Source: Cystobacter ferrugineus (GTDB lineage: Bacteria; Myxococcota; Myxococcia; Myxococcales; Myxococcaceae). Taken from it: a stretch of 64,000 nucleotides of DNA. Location of the stretch: assembly GCF_001887355.1 (NCBI RefSeq), contig NZ_MPIN01000024.1:21923-85922 (forward strand), read 5' to 3'. This document shows, one piece after another, positions 27,060 through 33,554 of this stretch. The notes beneath the pieces are model-generated. The model saw nothing but the letters and a program-made list of their open reading frames with translations. It ran no database searches and was not told where the DNA came from. A program made the position numbers and the translations under genes. How positions within the stretch are numbered: the first letter of the stretch is position 1; each line of letters starts with the position of its first letter.

Positions 27060-27902
27060 ATGAGCGGGCAACGGCTGGGCGAGACCCTCGTGGAACGACG
27101 TCCCCGAATTGAACTCGGTGTCGAGCTGCGCGCGACATCCGTGGGTGAGGTCCGACACCTGCTGCCTTCCGCCCATTCCATCATTGTCCATGCTGGGGAG
27201 CCCGTTCGAACGTCGTGTCATTCGAACCGCATGCGCTCGATTCGCACACGAGGCGACATCTTCTTCATTCCCGCCGGAGTACTTGATGAGTGGGTCGATG
27301 ACGATGCGAGCAGTTCCGTGGAGCTCCGGCTGCCAGCAGCGCTCTTGCGTCGGGTCGCGGAAGACATGGGGCTGGATCCCGACCGTATAGGACTCGAGCC
27401 GCGACACCAGTTCAGAGAAGCGCAGATCGAGCATCTCGCATGGGCGCTCGAGGCGGAGTGCCGCGCCGGTTTCCCGAACGGGCTGCTCTACAGCGAGAGC
27501 CTGGGCCTGGCGCTCGCGGCGCACCTGCTGACCCGCTACCGAGCGCCCGTGGAGGCGCGAGGAGGCCTGTCGAAACGACAGCTTCAGCGCGTCATCGAGT
27601 ACATCGAGGCGCACCTCGATCAGAACCTCTCGCTCACACGCCTCGCGAGTGTGGCCGAAGCCAGCACATCGCATTTCAAGGTCTTGTTCAAGCGCTCGAT
27701 GGGACTACCGGTGCATGAGTACGTGATGCACCGGCGGGTGGAGCGCGCCAGGAGCTTGCTCGTGCACGGAGAGCTTCCCGCGAGCGAAGTCGCGCTGGAA
27801 GCCGGGTTCTCGCACCAGAGCCATATGGCGCGCTGGATGAGGCGTGTTCTCGGCGTGACCCCGACGTCTGTCGTGCGTCGCCGCAACCACGTCACTTCAT
27901 GA
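27060..27902 (+). CDS. AraC-family transcriptional regulator
   Basis: A 280-aa regulator. The N-terminal half is a cupin-like sensing region (DIFFIPAGVLDEWVDDD). The C-terminal ~100 residues are the double HTH: LSKRQLQRVIEYIEAHLDQN, LTRLASVAEASTSHFKVLFK and the second helix EVALEAGFSHQSHMARWMRR. The 3' end overlaps the convergent imine reductase-like gene by 11 bp. The target is unknown, with that gene the obvious candidate by proximity. Confidence 0.9.
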   Translation: MSGQRLGETLVERRPRIELGVELRATSVGEVRHLLPSAHSIIVHAGEPVRTSCHSNRMRSIRTRGDIFFIPAGVLDEWVDDDASSSVELRLPAALLRRVAEDMGLDPDRIGLEPRHQFREAQIEHLAWALEAECRAGFPNGLLYSESLGLALAAHLLTRYRAPVEARGGLSKRQLQRVIEYIEAHLDQNLSLTRLASVAEASTSHFKVLFKRSMGLPVHEYVMHRRVERARSLLVHGELPASEVALEAGFSHQSHMARWMRRVLGVTPTSVVRRRNHVTS

Positions 27903-28767
27903 ACTTGTTGAGAACGGCGAAGTCATCCTGAGCGTGGCCAGCCTGGAGGGCCGCTTGGAAGAGCTGGCCGAACGCGGCTGGTACGGCATGATGAATTCCG
28001 TGCTCCTCGCACAGCTCGATCAGGTGTCGAAGCGCCCCATGGTGTGCCTCGACCGTCGCAAGCGTCTTCTCATCGCCGGCGAAGCGGCCAGTCTGGATCC
28101 GTTTCACGAAATCGGTCACGGCTCCGTCCACCATAGGCTTGGTCGCCTGGACGTATTCCATGTAGGCCCCGAGCGGAAGCCCTTCGGCTTCGCAGACGGA
28201 CACTGCCTGAAGCACACCGAACATCGAGCCCCACAAGAAAGAGAGAAGTGCGCTGTCGAGAGCGGAGGCGTGGCCCACGTCGCTTCCCACATGGAGGGAA
28301 TTTCCCCCGAGCACGAGGAGGACGGGTTTGTATTTCTCGAAGAGCGCACCCGGTCCAGAATACAGAATGGTGCCTCCAGGCTCGCCGATGAAGTTCGGAG
28401 TCCCCATGATGGCTCCATCCAGGTATTGGAGCTCGTGCTGTCGAGCCCACGCGGCCATTTCCCTCGCCTGTCTGGGCGAGCCCGACGTCAACTGGACGAT
28501 CAGTTTTCCACGCAATCCTTTCGTCACGTCGTCCTGCCGAAGCAGCGCCTCGCTGGTGACGTAGTCGTTCACATTCACGACGACGACCTCCGCATCGGCG
28601 ACGGCGTCCCGCACCGTCGTCGCGACCCGTGCTCCCAAGGCGGCGAGCGGCGCACACTTGGACTTCGTGCGATTCCAGACTGCAACATTGTACCCCTGCT
28701 TGAGAAAAGCACCCACGAGCGCGGAGCCCATACGCCCCGTACCGAGAACCGAAATGCCAGGCTTCAT
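27892..28767 (-). CDS. Imine reductase-like NAD(P)-dependent oxidoreductase
   Basis: A 291-aa member of the 6-phosphogluconate/3-hydroxyisobutyrate dehydrogenase superfamily. The Rossmann loop is VLGTGRMGSALV (residues ~7-18), NADPH preference is suggested by NRTKSK after the second strand, and QLTSGSPRQAREMAAWA is the family's hinge region. The C-terminal half (YMEYVQATKPMVDGAVTDF) looks like the imine reductase/reductive aminase group. Members reduce cyclic imines in vitro; natural substrates are mostly unknown. The ATG at 28767 is used because AGGA precedes it and the 13 upstream residues are atypical. Confidence 0.85.
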   Translation of the reverse strand: MKPGISVLGTGRMGSALVGAFLKQGYNVAVWNRTKSKCAPLAALGARVATTVRDAVADAEVVVVNVNDYVTSEALLRQDDVTKGLRGKLIVQLTSGSPRQAREMAAWARQHELQYLDGAIMGTPNFIGEPGGTILYSGPGALFEKYKPVLLVLGGNSLHVGSDVGHASALDSALLSFLWGSMFGVLQAVSVCEAEGLPLGAYMEYVQATKPMVDGAVTDFVKRIQTGRFAGDEKTLATVEAHHGALRHLIELCEEHGIHHAVPAAFGQLFQAALQAGHAQDDFAVLNKFMK

Positions 28768-28945
28768 GACGATGTTCCTCTCTCTCCTCTTGCTGGAGAA
28801 ATGCACTCACGTGTTCAGCCATGAGTACCGCCTCCCCTCCTGATGGGCGCGCACGAATGGATGATTCGAGAGCACGATTGGATGGTTCCCCCATGGCTGT
28901 TCGCGCTCTGCTTCCCTAGATTCAGACGGGAGACGGGAGCGCGCC

Positions 28946-29407
28946 ATGGGCACGGACGACAAGCAGCCTTCCTCCGAGACGGTCCGGACGGGAGGCACCG
29001 GGAATTCGCGAGAGCAACAGGTGAAGGACTTCCTCGAGGAATATGGCCGCGTCGTGGTTCGGGGCGATGGCAAGCAGGTAGCGGAGCGGTGGGAGGTGCC
29101 CGCACTCGTCGTGGCGGACGCGGGCAGCCGGGCGGTGGGGTCGCTCGAGGAGGTGGCGGCCTTCTTTTCGAGTGCCGGCGCGCAGTACATCTCGCGAGGC
29201 ATCGTCGGCACCCATCCGGTACTCCAACGGCTCGAATGGGTGACGGAGAGACTGGCCCATGTGGACGTGCGCTGGCTCTACCTGGATCAGACGGGGGCCG
29301 AGCGTGGGGCGGAGCAGTCCACCTACACCCTGAGGCGCGATGACGCGGGCCGCCTGCGAATCCTGGTCGCACTGCTGCGGGACGTGACACCTCCGACTTC
29401 GAATTGA
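28946..29407 (+). CDS. NTF2/SnoaL-like small protein
   Basis: A 153-aa cytoplasmic protein with an NTF2-like fold: QVKDFLEEYGRVVVRGDGKQ, ALVVADAGSRAVGSLEEVAAFF, and the strand-rich VDVRWLYLDQTG...STYTLRRDDAGRLRILVALLRD. Such proteins bind small ligands or act as cyclases/isomerases. No catalytic Asp/His set is obvious, so I assign no reaction. GGGAG lies 7 nt before the ATG. Confidence 0.7.
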   Translation: MGTDDKQPSSETVRTGGTGNSREQQVKDFLEEYGRVVVRGDGKQVAERWEVPALVVADAGSRAVGSLEEVAAFFSSAGAQYISRGIVGTHPVLQRLEWVTERLAHVDVRWLYLDQTGAERGAEQSTYTLRRDDAGRLRILVALLRDVTPPTSN

Positions 29408-29574
29408 GGTGGAGGGCCGCGCGCTCCGAGTCGTCCTCGTGGGCCGTGGCGTGAGGTGAGGGAAACGCCAGGGATGGTGTGGCGCGTACTGCAAATCACT
29501 CCCTCATCCGCCGATGTCGACCGGCTCCTCGCCGCGCTACCCTGTGCATGCACATGGACAGCAACGAGGGACAC

Positions 29575-30042
29575 ATGAGACCGGAAGACAAGCAGCACCT
29601 GGTGCGCGCCATCGACCTCGCACGACGGGCCCGGGCTCGGGGGGACCACCCCTTCGGCTCGGTGCTGGTGGATGCGAAGGGACGCGTGCTGGTGGAAGGG
29701 GAGAACACCCAAGGAACGACGGGCGCCTGCACCGGCCACGCGGAGTCCAACCTCATGGGCGAGGCCACCCGGCGATACCGTCCCGAGGAACTCGTCGGTT
29801 CCACCCTCTACGCCAGTACCGAGCCCTGCGCCATGTGCGCGGGTGCCATCTTCTGGGGCGGTGTGCGGCGGGTCGTCTTCGCGCTCTCCTCCGAGGAACT
29901 GAGCCAGTTCCTCGACCCCTCCGCGCCCACCCTTCGCATGTCCTGCCGCGACGTCTTCGCCCGCGGCTCCGCGCCCACCGAGGTGGTGGGCCCGGTGGCG
30001 CTGCCGGAGGCCCGTGAGGTGCACGAGGGCTTCTGGAAATAA
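29575..30042 (+). CDS. Nucleoside/cytidine-type deaminase
   Basis: A 155-aa zinc deaminase. The catalytic HAE motif is His55-Ala-Glu57 (TGHAESN), and the second zinc site is PCAMC (Cys85, Cys88). DHPFGSVLVDAKGRVLVEG near the N-terminus matches the guanine/tRNA-adenosine (TadA/GuaD-like) group. It removes the amino group of a purine or pyrimidine base or nucleoside in the cytoplasm; the exact substrate is not set by sequence. I use the ATG at 29575 because GAGGGA lies 5 nt upstream; earlier ATGs at 29548 and 29554 are possible. Confidence 0.88.
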   Translation: MRPEDKQHLVRAIDLARRARARGDHPFGSVLVDAKGRVLVEGENTQGTTGACTGHAESNLMGEATRRYRPEELVGSTLYASTEPCAMCAGAIFWGGVRRVVFALSSEELSQFLDPSAPTLRMSCRDVFARGSAPTEVVGPVALPEAREVHEGFWK

Positions 30043-30144
30043 GAGCTTGCCCCCCTCGCGCACGTGCACCGCCCGGGTGCGTCCAGCCCTTTCCCTCCTT
30101 TCATCCTGTTTCATTCAGGGAATCCAGGTATATAACCTTTTCCC

Positions 30145-31572
30145 ATGAAAACCTATAAGTGGGCTGCATCCCTCACGCTGGTGGGGGCGACGATGGCGGT
30201 GGTGCCGGGCTGTGGAAGCGGTGAGGGCGAGGAGGGGACGGCGCAAGAGGCGGTCACCTCCGCCCCCGCGGAGCTCGCGGCGTGTACGACCCGCATCACC
30301 TACGGCGACACGTGGATCCACCCGGGCCGCACGAGCATGGTGGACACGGTGGATGGGCCGGTGACGTGGGATGGCACCTGCGTCAACGAGGGCAGCAATT
30401 CCTATGCGGTGCTCTCCAATGGCTGGAAGCCGTACTTCACCGGCAAGAACGCGTGCGTGATGGCCTTCGACACGACGTGCGCGGGCGCGTCCGCGTGCAC
30501 CACGCGCATCACCTACAACGCGTCGTGGATCCACTCCGGCTCGAACCAGTATGACAACGTGGGCGGGCGGGTGTTCTGGGACCGCTCGTGCACCAACCAG
30601 AGCCCCAACTCCTACGCGGTGCTCTCCAATGGCTGGAAGCCCTTCTTCACGGGCTCGAACGCGTGCGGCATGTCGTTCATGTACTCGGGCTGTGGCGGCC
30701 TCTACCAGAACCCGGTGGTGGACAGTAGCTGTCCGGACCCGGGCGTCCTCCAGGACGGCAACCGGTACATCGCCGCCTGTACGGGCGGAAACTATGCGCT
30801 GCGCACCTCGACGGACCTCGTGACGTGGACGTCCGCGGGCTCCATCTTCTCGTCCACGACCAAACCCACGTGGGCCAAGGGAGACTTCTGGGCGCCGGAG
30901 ATCCACAAGGTGGGCTCGCGCTACATCGCCTACTTCACCGCGCGCCACACCAATGGCGCGCTGTCGATCGGCGCCGCCACGGCGACCAACCCCCTCGGCC
31001 CCTACACCGACCTGGGCCGCCCGCTCATCAACGACACGAGCATGGGGATGATCGACGCCACGATCATGAAGGCCAGCAATGGCACGCCCTACCTCGTGTG
31101 GAAGGCGGACGGGAACGCGGTGGGCAAGAAGACGCCCATCTACGGCCAGCAGCTCTCGGCGGATGGCCTGTCGCTCGTGGGCAACCGCGTGCAGCTCATC
31201 ACCAATGATCTGTCGTGGGAGGGCGGCGTCGTCGAGGCGCCGTGGGTGGTGACGCGCGACGGCTACTACTACCTCTTCTACAGCGGCAACGCCTACTACA
31301 ACGGCACGTATGCCATTGGCGTGGCGCGCGCGACGAGCCCCCTGGGCCCCTACACGAAGCTCGGCGCCCCCATCCTCAAGACGGTGCCGGGATGGGAGGG
31401 CCCCGGTCACGGCTCGGTGGTGACCACGCCCGCGGGTGGCTCGGCCATGGTCTATCACGCGTGGAACGAGGGCCACACGTCGCGCGTGATGCTCGTGGAC
31501 AACATCATCTGGAGCGGCGGCTGGCCGTCCATGCCCGCCGCTCCCTCGGTGGGCTCGCGTCCCCGCTTCTAG
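30145..31572 (+). CDS. GH43-type arabinosidase/xylosidase lipoprotein with two N-terminal repeats
   Basis: A 475-aa lipoprotein (VVPGC lipobox). Residues ~45-110 and ~118-185 are two copies of an unfamiliar module, each opening CTTRITY...WIH and closing SYAVLSNGWKP(Y/F)FTG.NAC, probably disulfide-bonded. The rest is a five-bladed GH43 propeller with the three catalytic acids in SSCPDPGVLQDG (base), MIDATIMK, and VVEAPWVV (acid). GH43 enzymes release arabinose or xylose from plant hemicellulose. A TATAAC box lies about 15 bp before the ATG. Lipid anchoring would keep it on the cell surface. Confidence 0.85.
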   Translation: MKTYKWAASLTLVGATMAVVPGCGSGEGEEGTAQEAVTSAPAELAACTTRITYGDTWIHPGRTSMVDTVDGPVTWDGTCVNEGSNSYAVLSNGWKPYFTGKNACVMAFDTTCAGASACTTRITYNASWIHSGSNQYDNVGGRVFWDRSCTNQSPNSYAVLSNGWKPFFTGSNACGMSFMYSGCGGLYQNPVVDSSCPDPGVLQDGNRYIAACTGGNYALRTSTDLVTWTSAGSIFSSTTKPTWAKGDFWAPEIHKVGSRYIAYFTARHTNGALSIGAATATNPLGPYTDLGRPLINDTSMGMIDATIMKASNGTPYLVWKADGNAVGKKTPIYGQQLSADGLSLVGNRVQLITNDLSWEGGVVEAPWVVTRDGYYYLFYSGNAYYNGTYAIGVARATSPLGPYTKLGAPILKTVPGWEGPGHGSVVTTPAGGSAMVYHAWNEGHTSRVMLVDNIIWSGGWPSMPAAPSVGSRPRF

Positions 31573-31579
31573 CCGGGCC

Positions 31580-31690
31580 ATGTGCCGGAAGCGTCAGCGC
31601 GCCCGGAGGCTGGAGTGGGCGGGGTTGCTCCGCAAGACGTTCGCAGTGGACGTCTTCTCCTGCCCGAGGTGCGGAGGAAGGCGAATGTAG
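31580..31690 (+). pseudogene. C-terminal scar of a zinc-ribbon transposase
   Basis: A 36-codon frame reads ...RRLEWAGLLRKTF, AVDVFSCPRCGGRRM and a stop. LL(K/R)(K/R)xFAVDV..CPRCGG is the typical end of IS91-like and related transposases found in many proteobacteria. Everything upstream is missing, because the GH43 stop is only 7 nt before it. It therefore marks an old insertion or deletion junction rather than a gene. Confidence 0.6.
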
Positions 31691-31712
31691 CGCGGGCCGG
31701 GACGTCACGGGC

Positions 31713-32714
31713 TCAGGAGACCCGCCCCGCCTCGCGGAACCACGCCACCTCGTCGGCGAGCGTGTGCGCCAGGGGCCGGAAGCTCGCGCCCAGTTCCGTT
31801 CGGGCCTTGCTCGCGGAGACGGTGTTGCGGGCGTGCATGGTGCTCACGCCCTCCACGCTCATCGCCGTGCTCTTCCCGCTCAGCCGCGCCCACAGCTCGA
31901 AGGTGGCGGCCACGCCCAACACCAGCGGGTAGGGGAGCTTCTTCGGAGGCTTCCGGCCCGAGAGCGCCGCCAGCTCCCGCATCACGTCCACGAGCGAGGC
32001 GTACTCCCCGGACAGGATGTACCGCTCCCCCGCGCGTCCCTGCTCCGCCGCGCGCAGCATGCCGTCCGCCACGTCACGGGCGTCCGTCACGGGGGCCCCA
32101 CCCTCGAAGACGCCGGGCAGCTTGCCCTGGAGGAAGTCCAGCACCAGTTGCCCGCTCCCCGTGGGCGCCGCGTCGTACGGGCCGAACATCCACCCCGGCA
32201 GCACTTCCACTACCTCCATGGGGCGCAACTCGGGCGCGAGCGCATGGAGGCGCTCGCTCGCGACCACCTTGCTACGCGCGTACAGGTTGGTCTGTGCCAG
32301 CCGGTCCGGAGGGGAGCTCTCGTCCCCGGGGCCACCGTCCTTCGCGCGGCCAATCACGCTCGATGAGCCGGTGTGCACGAAGCGGCGCACCCCGGCGCGC
32401 GACGCCACCCTCGCGAGCTGGAGGGGGGCGTGGACGTTGAGCCGCTCCAGCGCGGGCCAGTGGTCCCCGGGGCCGAAGTACTCCCGGAAGTAGGCGGCCG
32501 TGTGGAACACCACGTCGCAGCCGCCCAGCGCCGAGGCGAAGGCGTCCACGTCCTCCAAGTCCCCCGCCACCACCTCCGCGCCGGTGTCCCCCAACAGCCG
32601 CCGGGCCTTCTCCGGCGAGCGGGCCAGCGCGCGCACCTCATGGCCCCGCTCGCGCAGCAGCCGCACCAGGTTGACGCCCAACAGCCCCGTGCTTCCCGTC
32701 ACGAACGCCTTCAT
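31713..32714 (-). CDS. NAD-dependent epimerase/dehydratase (extended SDR)
   Basis: A 333-aa extended short-chain dehydrogenase. The nucleotide loop is TGSTGLLG (residues 6-13), the acidic pair is GDLEDVD, and the catalytic Tyr-Lys is NLYARSK. The layout (VFHTAAYFREYFGPGD; TGSSSVIG) is that of dihydroflavonol-4-reductase-like enzymes that reduce or epimerise small ketones or sugars. It is divergent from a TetR gene with a 100-bp gap and is probably its target. Start 32714 has GGAGG a few bases upstream. Confidence 0.88.
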   Translation of the reverse strand: MKAFVTGSTGLLGVNLVRLLRERGHEVRALARSPEKARRLLGDTGAEVVAGDLEDVDAFASALGGCDVVFHTAAYFREYFGPGDHWPALERLNVHAPLQLARVASRAGVRRFVHTGSSSVIGRAKDGGPGDESSPPDRLAQTNLYARSKVVASERLHALAPELRPMEVVEVLPGWMFGPYDAAPTGSGQLVLDFLQGKLPGVFEGGAPVTDARDVADGMLRAAEQGRAGERYILSGEYASLVDVMRELAALSGRKPPKKLPYPLVLGVAATFELWARLSGKSTAMSVEGVSTMHARNTVSASKARTELGASFRPLAHTLADEVAWFREAGRVS

Positions 32715-32727
32715 GCCGCCTCCAATC

Positions 32728-32757
32728 TGAACAGTGCTCAAATCAAGTAACGGTTCA
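32728..32757. promoter_or_regulatory. Candidate operator between SDR and TetR genes
   Basis: TGAAC (32728-32732) and GTTCA (32753-32757) form a loose inverted repeat in the 100-bp divergent gap, with an AT-rich centre (CAAATCAAGTAA). It is a weak but well-placed candidate for TetR binding. Confidence 0.35.
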
Positions 32758-32814
32758 TCTAAGCGGTGTCAAGATGAGCGTCCGGAGCCCGGGGGCGGTA
32801 AGGAGGGGGAAGCG

Positions 32815-33453
32815 ATGGCGCAGCGAGGCACGGGTGAAAAGAGGCGGGCTCGGTACCACCACGGCGACCTGCGGCGGGCGCTGGTGGAGGCGGCGCTCGA
32901 GGTGTTGGCGCGGGAGGGCGTGGCGGAGCTGTCGCTGCGCGAGGTGGCGCGGCGGGCGGGTGTCAGCGCGGCGGCGCCCTATCATCACTTTCCGGACAAG
33001 CAGTCACTCCTGGCGGCGGTGGCGGAGGAGGGCTTCGTCGCGCTGAACGCGGCGATGAAGCAGGCCCGGGAGGCGAGCGGCGGCTGGGCGGAGCGCCTGG
33101 AGGGGATGGCGGCGGCCTACATCCAGTTCGCGGTGACGCACGTGGCGCACTACCGCGTCATGTTCCTGCCGGAGCTGAAGGAGCCGCGCTTCGAGGAGTA
33201 CCACCGCCTGGGCACGGAGTCGTTCGAGCTGATGCGCGGCGCGGTGGCCGAGGCCCGCCCGGAGCTGTCCGAGCCGGACACGTGGGTGGTGGCGGTGTCC
33301 GCCTGGAGCGCGGTGCATGGCTTCACCTCGCTGTGGACGGAGGGGTTCCTCGGGCATAAGGCGGCGCGCCTGCCGGAGCTGGAGGGGATGGGCCGCGCGG
33401 TGGGCGTCTCCGTCGCGAGCCTCGTCCTCCACGCGCCCGCCACGAAGCGCTGA
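32815..33453 (+). CDS. TetR-family regulator with WHG-type C-terminal domain
   Basis: A 212-aa TetR regulator. The HTH is at residues ~12-60 (YHHGDLRRALVEAALEVLAR; LSLREVARRAGVSAAAPYHH), and the C-terminal region (YIQFAVTHVAHYRVMFLPEL...WSAVHGFTSLW) fits the WHG ligand domain. The ATG at 32815 has AAGGAGGGGG upstream. It is divergent from the epimerase/dehydratase, the likely regulated gene, as is typical for such pairs. Confidence 0.92.
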   Translation: MAQRGTGEKRRARYHHGDLRRALVEAALEVLAREGVAELSLREVARRAGVSAAAPYHHFPDKQSLLAAVAEEGFVALNAAMKQAREASGGWAERLEGMAAAYIQFAVTHVAHYRVMFLPELKEPRFEEYHRLGTESFELMRGAVAEARPELSEPDTWVVAVSAWSAVHGFTSLWTEGFLGHKAARLPELEGMGRAVGVSVASLVLHAPATKR

Positions 33454-33458
33454 GCGGG

Positions 33459-33554
33459 TCAGCGCTGCCGGGCCAGGCGCAGCCGCCACGGCGTGAGCGG
33501 CAGGCGCACGCTGGTGCCGGCCACGAGCCACGGCCAGGGGGCAGCCGGGCATCG
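33459..33554 (-). pseudogene. Possible truncated gene tail
   Basis: Reading the minus strand, a coding-like C-terminus (PWPWLVAGTSVRLPLTPWRL then RLARQR and a stop at 33459) appears directly next to the start of the 928-aa frame. No upstream part of such a gene exists, so it may be a leftover from a deletion joining two loci. Weak evidence. Confidence 0.3.
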
